From positions 57,104 through 121,103 of the forward strand of contig CAJTFB010000006.1 of assembly GCA_910575665.1 (NCBI GenBank): 64,000 bases of DNA, read 5' to 3'. Source of the DNA: Eubacteriaceae bacterium (GTDB lineage: Bacteria; Bacillota; Clostridia; Lachnospirales; Lachnospiraceae). Shown here one piece after another: positions 1-9,093 of this stretch (the stretch's first letter is position 1; every line of letters starts with the position of its first letter). A program made the translations under genes and the position numbers. Below the pieces are notes generated by a model. It saw only the letters and a list, made by a program, of their open reading frames with translations. It did no database searches and was not told the DNA's origin.

Positions 1-1
1 C

Positions 2-1750
2 AACGGAACGACTGGAATCGCCGTGGGTATGGCGACAAATATCCCGCCCCATAATCCAGGAGAGGTGATCGATGCGGTCATCGCCTGTATGGACCGTCCA
101 GGTATTTCCATCCAAAAACTGATGGATTATGTGCCGGCGCCGGATTTCCCCACGGGAGGCATCATAACCAATTCCGCGGAGCTGTCTTCCATCTATGAGA
201 CCGGAGAAGGGCGCATCAAGCTGCGTGCCAGAACGGAGATCGAGAAGGGCGACAATGGGCGGACCAATATCGTGATTACAGAGATTCCATATACGGTATC
301 CGGCAATAAAACAAAACTGGTGGAGACACTCTCATCTCTTGTCAAGGAAAAGGTATTCGATGAGATCTATGATGTCAGAGATGAGTCCTCCAAGGAAGGC
401 ATCCGTATCGTGATCGAGGTGAAAAAGGACCGTGACATCGAAAATTTATTAAACGGGCTATATAAGAAGACACAGATGGAGGATACCTATGGCGTCAATC
501 TGCTGGCGATCTCCAGCGGACAGCCTAAATTATTCAATCTGAAGTCTATGATCGAAGAGTTTATCCTGTTTCAGGAGGAGTTATATACCAGAGAGTATCG
601 TTTCCTGTTAGAAAAGGCAAAAAAACGCCTGGAGATCGTCGAAGGGCTGATGAAGGCGACAGACGTCATTGACCTGATCATTGAGATTCTCCGGGGTAGC
701 TCTTCTGTAAAGCAGGCAAAGGCATGCCTGATCGAAGGCATCACAAAGGATATTCAATTTAAAAGTGCAGCTTCCGAAAAGCAGGCGGCGACTCTTTTAT
801 TTACGGAAGTGCAGGCGGATGCTATCCTTGCCATGCCACTGAGTAAGCTGATCGGCCTGGAGATTCTAAAGCTTCACGAGGAAAATGATTCTCTGCTGGC
901 AAATATTGAACAGTATGAGAAAGTGTTGGGGAACACGAAAGAACTTTACAAGGTAATCAAGACAAGGCTGCGGGAATTTAAGAAAGCTTTTGGAAGACCG
1001 CGCCGCACAGAACTTCTTGATGTGGTGGCAAAGGCGTATGTAGAGGAGATCAAGATCGAGGATATCTATGTGTGCATCGACCGCTTTGGATACACCAAAT
1101 CCATGGATGAAGGGGCATTTTCCAGGGCGTCGGAGGAGGCGAAGGGAGAGTATCCCCATATTATAAAAATGAAAAATACCGACAAGCTGTGCCTGTTTAC
1201 CAATCAAGGAAATATGCATCAGATCAAAGCGGAGAAGATTCCCCGTTGCAAGATGAAGGACAAAGGAACGCTGGTTCATAGCCTGTGCAGGATGTCCAAT
1301 GACGAAGATGCCCTTTTGTATATTTCCTTTGAAGATTTATTTGAGTCCATGCTTTTCTTTGCCACGGGCAGCGGTTATGTGAAGCTGGTGTCCGGCGCCG
1401 AATTTGAGACCAACCGCCTTCAGGTGGCGGCAACTAAGTTAGATTCGGAAGACAAAGTGACAGGGGTGATCTCGCTGTCCGCTACGGATGTGTTAGAAGG
1501 GAATAAAAAAGTAATTCTGCTCACCGGGAACGGTTTATCTCTGGGATTTCCTTTGAGCGAGGTCAGTGAATTTAAGAAAACCAGCCGAGGAGTAAAGGGA
1601 ATTGCATTGGATAAAAACGACAGTCTTGTGTTTTCTACGATTGTAGATGTAAATACGGAGACCTTTGAGTACGATGGCAAAACCTTGAATGCGAAGAAGG
1701 TGAGAAACCGGAAGAGAGCGGCGAAGGGACAAAAGGCGACGTTAAATTAG
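2..1750 (+). CDS. parC: Type IIA DNA topoisomerase subunit A, ParC/GyrA-like (5' partial)
   Basis: These are the last 582 residues of the DNA-cleaving subunit of a type IIA topoisomerase, which passes one duplex through another to relax or decatenate DNA. The frame is open from base 2, so the true start and the catalytic tyrosine lie upstream of the window. It opens with the family hallmark GIAVGMATNIPPHN, which in GyrA/ParC follows the tyrosine domain by about 45 residues. The tower and coiled-coil region follow, then a C-terminal beta-pinwheel with weak blades such as SRGVKGI. No clear GyrA box (QRRGGKG) is seen and the pinwheel is short, which favours ParC (topoisomerase IV) over GyrA. The upstream partner parE is not in view. 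Confidence 0.85.
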   Translation, partial: NGTTGIAVGMATNIPPHNPGEVIDAVIACMDRPGISIQKLMDYVPAPDFPTGGIITNSAELSSIYETGEGRIKLRARTEIEKGDNGRTNIVITEIPYTVSGNKTKLVETLSSLVKEKVFDEIYDVRDESSKEGIRIVIEVKKDRDIENLLNGLYKKTQMEDTYGVNLLAISSGQPKLFNLKSMIEEFILFQEELYTREYRFLLEKAKKRLEIVEGLMKATDVIDLIIEILRGSSSVKQAKACLIEGITKDIQFKSAASEKQAATLLFTEVQADAILAMPLSKLIGLEILKLHEENDSLLANIEQYEKVLGNTKELYKVIKTRLREFKKAFGRPRRTELLDVVAKAYVEEIKIEDIYVCIDRFGYTKSMDEGAFSRASEEAKGEYPHIIKMKNTDKLCLFTNQGNMHQIKAEKIPRCKMKDKGTLVHSLCRMSNDEDALLYISFEDLFESMLFFATGSGYVKLVSGAEFETNRLQVAATKLDSEDKVTGVISLSATDVLEGNKKVILLTGNGLSLGFPLSEVSEFKKTSRGVKGIALDKNDSLVFSTIVDVNTETFEYDGKTLNAKKVRNRKRAAKGQKATLN

Positions 1751-1803
1751 TTCATATTGGTACCAGCACACTAGGGAATGTATTTAGAGGCGTTAATATT
1801 GTT

Positions 1804-1841
1804 AAGCAAGAAAAATGTTTTTAATTTTTTCTTGCTTTTTT
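1804..1841 (+). terminator. Rho-independent terminator after parC
   Basis: AAGCAAGAAAAA pairs with TTTTTTCTTGCTT around a short loop and runs into a T tract. It ends parC transcription. The same T-rich stretch supplies the -35 of the next promoter. Confidence 0.85.
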
Positions 1842-1859
1842 CATATTTACTGGTATAAT
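1832..1859 (+). promoter_or_regulatory. Candidate sigma-A promoter of the Panacea pair
   Basis: TTGCTT and TATAAT are separated by 16 bases. The -35 lies inside the parC terminator arm, so the pair appears to be transcribed independently of parC. Confidence 0.5.
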
Positions 1860-1963
1860 AAAATAAAACATATGTTCTATCTATTTGGTGCGATTTTATT
1901 ATATTGATAACATATATATTAAGCTATATACTAATGTTAAATACAATGGAGGGAGGAATAAGC

Positions 1964-2389
1964 ATGTACAAAGCAATTGATTTATCAAAGTATATTGTTT
2001 CTAAATGTGTGCGAGATAATATTCCAATTAGTAATTTACAGCTTCAAAAAATCTTATATTATATTCAAAAAGAATTTTTGCGTGATAAGGGTCAGGTGTC
2101 GTTTTCTGATGATATTGAGGCTTGGCAGTTTGGTCCAGTAGTGCCTAATGTGTATTATTTCTTTTGTGGTTTTGGAGCAATGCCGATTTCAAGAATGTAT
2201 GATGATATCAGTGTGAGTGGAATTGATTTAGTTAAAGTTGATGCTATTGTGGAGGAGAAAAGAATATTAGATCCCTGGGTTCTGGTAAGCGATACACATA
2301 AACCAGATGGTGCATGGGCCACAATATATAAAAATGGATCTGGTAATCATAAAGTGATTCCTATACCACTCATTAAGGCGGTGGGGTAG
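1964..2389 (+). CDS. Panacea-domain (DUF4065, SocA/GepA-like) antitoxin-type protein
   Basis: This 141-residue protein resembles the Panacea family (DUF4065; SocA/GepA), which mostly act as antitoxins or proteolysis adaptors. The N-terminal helix with NLQLQKILYYIQ and the central EAWQFGPVVPNVY are the family signatures. The ATG at 1964 is preferred over an upstream in-frame ATG because GGAGGGAGG lies 8 bases before it. The stop codon overlaps the start of the following small gene, the tight coupling expected of a toxin-antitoxin pair. Base use is more AT-rich than in the flanking parC and flagellar genes, which suggests transfer. The family call is firm; the antitoxin role is inferred from the family. 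Confidence 0.75.
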   Translation: MYKAIDLSKYIVSKCVRDNIPISNLQLQKILYYIQKEFLRDKGQVSFSDDIEAWQFGPVVPNVYYFFCGFGAMPISRMYDDISVSGIDLVKVDAIVEEKRILDPWVLVSDTHKPDGAWATIYKNGSGNHKVIPIPLIKAVG

Positions 2390-2718
2390 TGATGGATTCA
2401 TATAAAGAGAAGAAATTAAGAGAGGAATTTTGTGACATTTTATTTGAACTTGCAAAATCGCAAGAATTATTTCAGGATGTTCATAGTCGGATTAGTATAT
2501 ATAAACGTTTAGAAAATCTGTATGGTGCAACCGAACAAAATGAATCTTTTCGGCATTTTTATTCTGATATATTCTCTGTGCTTACACAGATACAACAAGA
2601 TCAGTCTCTTGGGGATATTAATATTCTAGGGCAAAATTTAGATTTGATCAGAAGTGGATATAAGCCACAAAATAAAGATGACAATGGGAGGATTATATGT
2701 AGAGGCAAGAAATCATAG
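2389..2718 (+). CDS. Small protein of unknown function, possible toxin partner of the Panacea protein
   Basis: This protein of about 108 residues is helical and charged, and I do not recognise a family. A GTG at 2389 overlaps the previous stop codon; the ATG at 2392 is an equally good start. It is translationally coupled to the Panacea gene, and a terminator follows, so the two form a bicistron. In known Panacea loci the companion gene is the toxin, which is the only reason to suggest that here. The tail (GRIICRGKKS) ends abruptly, so the gene may be a truncated version of a longer companion. AT-rich base use matches its partner. Confidence 0.6.
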   Translation: MMDSYKEKKLREEFCDILFELAKSQELFQDVHSRISIYKRLENLYGATEQNESFRHFYSDIFSVLTQIQQDQSLGDINILGQNLDLIRSGYKPQNKDDNGRIICRGKKS

Positions 2719-2770
2719 AATTATTATTAGCACATTGATTTGGATGGTATGAATTTATTAAACAAAAGAA

Positions 2771-2829
2771 TTATCTCAATGGCCAGACAGCGTATACGAT
2801 TCGGTCATTTGAGATAAATTTTTTTTTAG
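2771..2829 (+). terminator. Rho-independent terminator after the Panacea pair
   Basis: TTATCTCAATGGCC pairs imperfectly with GGTCATTTGAGATAA, followed by a run of nine or more T. It separates the pair from the flagellar operon. Confidence 0.8.
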
Positions 2830-2832
2830 GGT

Positions 2833-2859
2833 TAAGGTGTTTCCTTAATCGTCCGATAC
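2833..2859 (+). promoter_or_regulatory. Sigma-28 (SigD/FliA-type) promoter of the flgM operon
   Basis: TAAG, 15 bases, then TCCGATAC closely matches the TAAA-N15-GCCGATAT consensus of flagellar sigma-28. The -35 context AGGGTTAAGG is repeated exactly at the flagellin promoter. It drives flgM and probably the downstream hook-junction genes. Confidence 0.7.
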
Positions 2860-2903
2860 ATATTGTAAGAAACGTTAAATGATTTATTTAGGTGGTGAAG
2901 ATT

Positions 2904-3173
2904 ATGAGAATTGACGCATATATGCAGGTGAATCAGCTTTATAAGACAGGCAAGCCGAGGTCTTCTGCGAAATCTTCCAGGTCGGATTCGACAGACAGTT
3001 TGGAGATATCCAGCATCGGAAAAGATTATCAAGTCGCCAGAAAAGCTGTGTCGGATCATTCTGATGTAAGGGAAGAAAAGGTACAGGATATTATGGAACG
3101 GATGAAAGCCGGAACCTACAATGTATCCATAGAGGATGTTGCAGACAAGCTTGCGGACCGTCTGCTTGGATAA
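2904..3173 (+). CDS. flgM: Negative regulator of flagellin synthesis, anti-sigma-28 factor FlgM
   Basis: This 89-residue protein binds and silences sigma-28 until the hook is finished and FlgM is exported. The N-terminus is polar and disordered (residues 1-45), and the C-terminal helices read EEKVQDIMERMKAGTYNVS followed by VADKLADRLL, the typical sigma-binding region. The ATG at 2904 is chosen because AGGTGGTGAAG precedes it; a GTG 12 bases upstream lies within that ribosome site. It is the first gene after a sigma-28 promoter, so it is probably under autogenous feedback. It is followed 18 bases later by flgN. Confidence 0.88.
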   Translation: MRIDAYMQVNQLYKTGKPRSSAKSSRSDSTDSLEISSIGKDYQVARKAVSDHSDVREEKVQDIMERMKAGTYNVSIEDVADKLADRLLG

Positions 3174-3191
3174 CGAACAGGAGGTTTTCCT

Positions 3192-3707
3192 TTGGCGAGC
3201 TTAATAGAAGAATTGATAGGAACTCTTGACCGGGAAGAAAAGATTTATGCCAATCTGATACCGGTTCAGGAAGAGAAGATAAGAGCGATCGTGGCGAATG
3301 ATCTAGAAGCTCTGGGACGTCTGTCCGGTGAGGAGCAGAGGATGATGGATGAAGTTGGAAATCTTGAGGTCAAGCGGATGCGAGTGACAGAAGACATTGC
3401 TACTGTTCTTGGAAAGGCTGCAGGGGATATGAATTTAGAGCAGATCATCCAAGCTCTTGGCAAACAGCCCGATGAACAAAAGAAATTACAGCGCCTGCAC
3501 GACAAGCTGAGACGGACCATGGCGCGGCTGCAGGAACTGAATACTCAGAATAAAGAGTTATTAACGCAAGCATTAGAAATGGTAGAATATAATATGAATG
3601 TGATAAGAAGTACACGGATGTCTTCGGGAAGCAGTAATTATTCAAGCGACGCTGCACAGGTGGATATGCCCACCTATGGAGCAGGGAGCTTTGATGCGAA
3701 GCAATGA
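3192..3707 (+). CDS. flgN: FlgN-family flagellar export chaperone
   Basis: This 171-residue, almost entirely helical protein has heptad-like spacing across residues 1-135 and a flexible Ser/Gly-rich tail. FlgN holds the hook-filament junction proteins FlgK and FlgL unfolded for type III export, and both cargo genes lie directly downstream. It starts with TTG at 3192, set by a full AGGAGG 7 bases upstream. Sequence conservation in this family is low, so the call leans on length, helicity and position between flgM and flgK. Confidence 0.8.
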   Translation: MASLIEELIGTLDREEKIYANLIPVQEEKIRAIVANDLEALGRLSGEEQRMMDEVGNLEVKRMRVTEDIATVLGKAAGDMNLEQIIQALGKQPDEQKKLQRLHDKLRRTMARLQELNTQNKELLTQALEMVEYNMNVIRSTRMSSGSSNYSSDAAQVDMPTYGAGSFDAKQ

Positions 3708-3821
3708 TTGACAGCTTGTAGCATCAAAGATCCTGTGTAGCAGATGTATCGCTGGGTGCCCACATTTGTGTGCTTCTTTTGTTTTGTGAATAAATTATAG
3801 TTGGAAAAGAGGAAAAATCGT

Positions 3822-5603
3822 ATGGGAAATCTATTTGCAAGTTTTAATACAGGTGTCTCTGGGCTGCATTCGGCACAGACATCCATGAATACAGCGGCCC
3901 ACAACCTTGCGAATGCTACTACGCCAGGGCATACAAGACAGCAGGCAGTTGTGACAGATGCGTTCTATTCGTCCAGGTATGGGGCGTACTCCAACAAGAT
4001 ACAGGTTGGTCTTGGAACGGATGTAGTAAAGATTCGGCAGATACGCAATACTTTTTTGGATGATCAGTACCGGCTTCAGGTAGGGCGCCAGGGTTTTTAT
4101 GAGGCGCAGTATGATGCGGTTGTGGAGATGGAGGAGCTGTTTGGAGAGCTGGAAGCACAGGAGTTTCTTACCTCTATGACAGATTTGTGGAATGCGGTGC
4201 AGGAGTTGTCAAAAACACCTAATGATATTACCTGCCGTTCCGAATTGGTCTCTCAGGCGGCTCAGTTTACAGAACGCGCTCAGGTCTTGCAGCAACAATT
4301 AAACGAATATCAGAAAAATATGAATGCAGAGGTGCAGAATCAGGTCGATGCGATCAACGATATCGTGTCTCAGATCCGGGATTATAATATGCTGATCCGC
4401 AAGTATGAGGCGACGGGAGAAAGTGCTAATGATTATCGTGATGCCAGAAATCTTCTTTTGGATCAGCTGGGCTCGATTATAACATTTAAGCCGATCGAAG
4501 AGAAAGATGGTACAATATCTATCTATACAGAAGGATCTTACCTGCTGGAAGGAAATCATCAGTATCGGTTAAACACAGCGTATGAAAGTTCCACTTCCAA
4601 ACTGCTTAAGCCAGTATGGGAGACCGGTGAGGATTACTTTTTCCGTGGAGAACTGGCATACTCTCCTGAGACCAATACCGACGTGGGTTCCCTCAGAGGA
4701 CTTTTGGTGGCAAGAGGAAATCATGCCGCAGACTTTAGGGATTTGCCTGTGAAACCAGTGGAAGAAGACTTCATGGATGAATTTGGGACACTGGATGAAA
4801 GAGCGTGGTTTAATGCCAATGAGAAATATAAAAAAGATGTAGAAGAGTATAATGAGTATGTTGAACCTTCTATTGTGATGAAGGTTCAGGCGGAGTTTGA
4901 CCAGCTTGTCAGAGGTGTTGCTATGATGATGAATGACACGCTCTGTCCGAACAAAGAACTGGAGCTGGCAGATGGGACGAAGATCAAGGTGCTGGATACC
5001 GATAAGGCTCCGATCGGTGACGATGCGAACGAGACGGTGGGAACAGAGCTTTTTATCCGACGGAAAACACCACGGTACACCGAAAAGATGGTGGAAGTCC
5101 TGAACGAAGACGGAACCACCAGTAGCATTAAGGTTTATCAATATAATGAAGAGGATGTTGAGGATCGTTACACCTTGTATACCATCGATCAATTGGAGGT
5201 AAATCCAGAGCTTTTAAGAGATCCGTCTAAACTCCCATTGACAGCAAATCCGAATTCTGGTTTTGCGGATGGATTTACTCAGTTTATCTGTGCTGACCTG
5301 GCGGAAAAGTGGCAGAAAGATTTTTCAACGCTGGATCCCAATTCCATGACTACCTATAATTTTGCCGGATATTATGGAGCTCTGATAGGACAATTTTCTA
5401 CCGATGGAAATGTGTGGATGGGAATTATAGAGAATCAGGTCATGACAGTAAATTCCATAGAGGGTGAGAGACAGAATGTGATGGGAGTAGCCACTGACGA
5501 GGAACTGTCAGATTTGATTAAATTTCAGAAATGCTTTGACGCATCATCGAGATATATCACCGTTGTTGACGAGATGATCGAGCATCTGATAACCAGCTTA
5601 TAG
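3822..5603 (+). CDS. flgK: Flagellar hook-associated protein 1, FlgK (first copy)
   Basis: This 593-residue hook-filament junction protein is secreted through the flagellar export apparatus. The N-terminal D0 segment has the rod/hook/HAP signature SGLHSAQTSMNTAAHNLANA, and the C-terminal D0 helix ends in DEMIEHLITSL. The middle (about residues 200-480) is a variable, acidic D2/D3 region. The ATG at 3822 is preferred to an in-frame TTG 21 bases upstream because AAAAGAGGA precedes it and the family begins near MGNLFASF. A second FlgK-like gene follows after 16 bases. The two share the N-terminal motif but differ widely in the middle. Confidence 0.9.
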   Translation: MGNLFASFNTGVSGLHSAQTSMNTAAHNLANATTPGHTRQQAVVTDAFYSSRYGAYSNKIQVGLGTDVVKIRQIRNTFLDDQYRLQVGRQGFYEAQYDAVVEMEELFGELEAQEFLTSMTDLWNAVQELSKTPNDITCRSELVSQAAQFTERAQVLQQQLNEYQKNMNAEVQNQVDAINDIVSQIRDYNMLIRKYEATGESANDYRDARNLLLDQLGSIITFKPIEEKDGTISIYTEGSYLLEGNHQYRLNTAYESSTSKLLKPVWETGEDYFFRGELAYSPETNTDVGSLRGLLVARGNHAADFRDLPVKPVEEDFMDEFGTLDERAWFNANEKYKKDVEEYNEYVEPSIVMKVQAEFDQLVRGVAMMMNDTLCPNKELELADGTKIKVLDTDKAPIGDDANETVGTELFIRRKTPRYTEKMVEVLNEDGTTSSIKVYQYNEEDVEDRYTLYTIDQLEVNPELLRDPSKLPLTANPNSGFADGFTQFICADLAEKWQKDFSTLDPNSMTTYNFAGYYGALIGQFSTDGNVWMGIIENQVMTVNSIEGERQNVMGVATDEELSDLIKFQKCFDASSRYITVVDEMIEHLITSL

Positions 5604-5619
5604 GAATGGAGGAGAAGAA

Positions 5620-7482
5620 ATGTCTACATTTCAGGGATTAGAAATCGCAAAATCAGGAATGCTTACCTATAATGCATGTATGCAGACAGCAGCACATAAC
5701 CTCGCTAATGTGGGAACGAGAGGGTATTCCAGACAGGTAGTAAAAACAAGTGCCCAGATTCGGAATGTAAGTTCTATTAAAGTAATAGGAGCCGGCGCCT
5801 ATGTGCAGGAAGTGGTGCGGGAACGAAACAATTACTACGACATCAAGTATAGAAAAGAAAACGCAACTTATAATAAATATGGTACACATTCTTATTATCT
5901 GAAGCATGTCCAGACGTATATTTATGCAAAAAATGAAGAGGATGGCGGGATCACCACAGCCTTTGACCAATTTTGCAAAACTCTTACGGGTTCCGTGGGG
6001 GATGGTGGCGATGCCACAAAGAGAAAAGAAATTACGACCGTTGCTGATACATTGACCTCTTTTATACAGAGTACCGCTTCGGACCTTCGGGATCTCCAGG
6101 AGGAAGCCAATGAAGAGATCAAAAGCTGCGTGTATCAGATCAACGCTCTTGCACAAAAGATTGCATCGGTAACGAAACAGATCAATACCCTGGAAGCATA
6201 CGGGAATCCAGCAAATGATCTCCGGGATCAGAGAGAGGTACTGATCGATGAACTTTCAGAGTACTGTAATGTGAAAGTAGTGGAAGAAGAACCGGCAAAC
6301 GGTGTCGGACTGCCCCAGTTTTATCTTTATGTCAATGGCGGCATTCTCCTGGATACCTACCGTGTCAATGAATTAAAGGTAACGGAGATGGAAACGACAA
6401 AAGCCATCAATGACATATCTGGTCTTTATAAAGTATCATGGGCAGACGGGTCTCCTTTTAATGAATATAGTTCTGACTTGGGCGGAAAGTTGCAGGGACT
6501 TTACGAAGTTCGGGATGGTAATAATTCGACGACGTTATCAGGAACGATAGCAGGTATCGAAAATAATAAAGATGGCAATATTGTTGTAACGATGAGTGGT
6601 GCTAATATTAACGACGTAAATCTGTTAAATATACCGGCACAGGACGGAGAGATCACGATAAATAACAGCACTTACAGTTATGATACATTTGAGGTGCAGG
6701 TATCGGACAGTGGTGAATTTACATATAAATTCACACTTAAACAAAACATGAGTGTGGATGATGCGAAAGCGCTGCAGCATGCGGTGAATGTTCAGGCAGA
6801 CGTTGTGGTTGGTGACAATGTGGCGTATAAAGGAGTTCCCTATTATATGGCCCAGCTCAATGAATTTGTGAGGACTTACTCTCAAAAATTCAATGATACC
6901 CACAAGGGCGGTTATGATGACTACGAGAATCAGGGCATCGATTTCTTCAACGCCAAAGTACCGGCGGACGGCGCCAATTATATATTTACTTCCAAAGGCG
7001 AGGGCGGGCATGATGCTTCCTTTACCTCCCTGGCAAAAAAAGAAGAAAATGGAAGTTATACGGGAAGTTATTATTATATGACGGCATTGAATATCTGTGT
7101 GACAGATGCTGTGATGAAAGATCCCAAACTCCTTGCTTTTAATGGAATGCAAGAGGGTGGAAAATCCGAAGGTTTAAATCTCAAAAAGCTTGCGGATTTA
7201 AAAGATGATTCCAAGATGTTTCTTCATGGAGCGCCGGATTCTTTCCTGCAGTCTATGACAGCAGATGTGGGAGTGGATTGTAAAAAGGCACTGACCATGG
7301 AAGAGAACCAGTTGAGTATACGTGATGCGGTGGATATTCAAAGGCAGGCAGTATCTGGTCCCGACGAGGATGAGGAGACGGAAGCCCTGCTTACTTTCCA
7401 GAAAATGTTGTTTAACCAGTATAAGGTACTTTCAGTGATGAATGAAGTGCTTGACAAACTGATCAATCAAATGGCAGTATAA
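5620..7482 (+). CDS. flgK: Flagellar hook-associated protein FlgK (second, divergent copy)
   Basis: This 620-residue FlgK paralogue lies directly behind the first, with its ATG 6 bases after GGAGG. It keeps the D0 signature ACMQTAAHNLANVGTRGYSR and a C-terminal helical D0/D1 (LLTFQKMLFNQYKVLSVMN). The variable middle is unrelated to that of copy one and is rich in Asn and Gly. Both copies look intact. FlgK forms one ring in well-studied flagella, so two tandem genes suggest either two junction rings, alternative junction proteins or one copy with another adaptor role. The family is certain; how the two divide the work is not known. Confidence 0.87.
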   Translation: MSTFQGLEIAKSGMLTYNACMQTAAHNLANVGTRGYSRQVVKTSAQIRNVSSIKVIGAGAYVQEVVRERNNYYDIKYRKENATYNKYGTHSYYLKHVQTYIYAKNEEDGGITTAFDQFCKTLTGSVGDGGDATKRKEITTVADTLTSFIQSTASDLRDLQEEANEEIKSCVYQINALAQKIASVTKQINTLEAYGNPANDLRDQREVLIDELSEYCNVKVVEEEPANGVGLPQFYLYVNGGILLDTYRVNELKVTEMETTKAINDISGLYKVSWADGSPFNEYSSDLGGKLQGLYEVRDGNNSTTLSGTIAGIENNKDGNIVVTMSGANINDVNLLNIPAQDGEITINNSTYSYDTFEVQVSDSGEFTYKFTLKQNMSVDDAKALQHAVNVQADVVVGDNVAYKGVPYYMAQLNEFVRTYSQKFNDTHKGGYDDYENQGIDFFNAKVPADGANYIFTSKGEGGHDASFTSLAKKEENGSYTGSYYYMTALNICVTDAVMKDPKLLAFNGMQEGGKSEGLNLKKLADLKDDSKMFLHGAPDSFLQSMTADVGVDCKKALTMEENQLSIRDAVDIQRQAVSGPDEDEETEALLTFQKMLFNQYKVLSVMNEVLDKLINQMAV

Positions 7483-7528
7483 AAGATCTGCCACACATAT
7501 ATCAAATAAAAAAGGACGTGGATGATTT

Positions 7529-9013
7529 ATGCGGATTACCAATAACATGATGAGAAATAATGCAATGCTCCATATTCAAAAGAATAAGGCGGCATATAAC
7601 AAATATTTTGAGCAGTATGCGTCTGAGAAAAAGATTCAGAACCCATCTGATAATCCGACGATCGCGGTGCGTGCCCTTCGGTTCCGTACCACGATGATCG
7701 AGATTGAACAGTATCTTTCCAACTGTGATGATGCGGAAAACTGGATGGATGCCACAGAAGAGCCGATTGATAAAGTGAATAAAATCCTGGATGGGATGCT
7801 GGAATACGTGACTCACGCGGCGAACGATCCCAACAACGCAGACGACCGGGAGACCATTGCCAAGCAGCTCCGCCAGAATGCGGATGCTATTTATCAGGAG
7901 CATGCCAACAGAGATTATGCGGGGCGCTATGTCTTTACGGGATATCGTACCGATGTACCTCTTCTCTTTGATGCGGATCAGAGCGATACGACGTATACTA
8001 TCACGGAGAACTTGGAGATCAACGAGATCCAGAAATATGCCTATGTATATGGTCAGGCAAGTTACGATGATACGAAAGATGCATCGGATTATGCCAATGA
8101 GGCCTCAGAATTCTTACAGACTCACCGTATTCTTTTGTCCTATAATAACTGTGACAAAGAAGATGTTACCATTACCTATAAGGATGTAAACGGTGACAGC
8201 CACACCGTGACAGCAGTCACAAAAAGTATTCCCGACAACCAGACTTATAATGAGCAGTATCATCCGGGGGAGAACGAGGTGTATTTTGTACCGGAGACCG
8301 GGGAATTGATTTTCGGGGATGCGATATATGATTCCATCCGTGCAGGATCTGAATTGTCGGCACAATTCAACAAAACTCAGTTTACCAGCAGCAATATTCG
8401 TCCGGAGCATTATTTTAACTGTCGGGCAGAGAATAATAACACCGGAGTTGTGAAAAACTATGATAATGTAACCGAACAGAAAATCAACTATCAGGTTAAT
8501 TTCAGTCAGACTCTGACGGTGAATACCCTTGCCTGCGATACCTTTGACACAACCATTGGCAGGGCAGTGGACGATATTTATAAGGTGATCAACGATCTGG
8601 AGATCATGGAGAAAAATTATGCTGCAATCAAAAAGCGGATTGATGACTGCGACCCAAATGATAAGGAAAAACTGGCAGATCTGCAGGAGCTTTATGATCA
8701 GATTGGTACACAGATTACCCTGCAAAATACGGTGCTGACCAATTCCTATTCTCATGCTATCACAGTATTTCAGGATGCCAAGAATAAGCTGAACGTATCC
8801 TTAGCGGATCACGGTGCGAGATACTCCAGATTGAAGATGACTCAGAGTGGACTGGAGGTTTTGAAGACAGGAACCGATGAGGCAAAATCAGAGAATGAAG
8901 ATGCGGACCTTGAGGAGGCGTATGTCAATTATACAGAGGCCGATCTTCTCTACCAGGCATCCCTTCAGGCGACATCAAAAATACTGGGAACTTCGTTACT
9001 TGATTTTATTTAA
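7529..9013 (+). CDS. flgL: Flagellar hook-associated protein 3, FlgL
   Basis: This 494-residue second junction protein has flagellin-like ends: the N-terminus MRITNNMMRNN and the helix with KKIQNPSDNPTIAVRAL, and a C-terminus with LEEAYVNYTEADLLYQASLQ. It is longer than many FlgL proteins (about 300 residues) because of a large central insertion at about residues 150-330. It follows the FlgK pair after 46 bases and precedes fliW by 80 bases, so it belongs to the same late operon. FlgL sits between FlgK and the flagellin filament. Confidence 0.88.
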   Translation: MRITNNMMRNNAMLHIQKNKAAYNKYFEQYASEKKIQNPSDNPTIAVRALRFRTTMIEIEQYLSNCDDAENWMDATEEPIDKVNKILDGMLEYVTHAANDPNNADDRETIAKQLRQNADAIYQEHANRDYAGRYVFTGYRTDVPLLFDADQSDTTYTITENLEINEIQKYAYVYGQASYDDTKDASDYANEASEFLQTHRILLSYNNCDKEDVTITYKDVNGDSHTVTAVTKSIPDNQTYNEQYHPGENEVYFVPETGELIFGDAIYDSIRAGSELSAQFNKTQFTSSNIRPEHYFNCRAENNNTGVVKNYDNVTEQKINYQVNFSQTLTVNTLACDTFDTTIGRAVDDIYKVINDLEIMEKNYAAIKKRIDDCDPNDKEKLADLQELYDQIGTQITLQNTVLTNSYSHAITVFQDAKNKLNVSLADHGARYSRLKMTQSGLEVLKTGTDEAKSENEDADLEEAYVNYTEADLLYQASLQATSKILGTSLLDFI

Positions 9014-9056
9014 TACGTAGGCTGGCGGCAATACTTGTGTAATGCACAATAAGGCA

Positions 9057-9077
9057 AAGGTGAACTGCGTTCACCTT
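9057..9077 (+). promoter_or_regulatory. Perfect hairpin in the fliW leader
   Basis: AAGGTGAAC and GTTCACCTT form a 9-bp stem with a 3-base loop, ending 6 bases before the GGAGG of fliW. There is no T tract, so termination is unlikely; a role in translation or mRNA stability is possible. Confidence 0.5.
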
Positions 9078-9093
9078 GCGAATGGAGGTTACT

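Noticed and set aside
866..1732. Several minus-strand frames of 60-140 codons inside parC.
   Set aside because: They are antisense to a well-conserved gene, lack ribosome sites and show no domain; the same applies to antisense frames in the flagellar, MMPL, KDPG aldolase and ppk1 genes.
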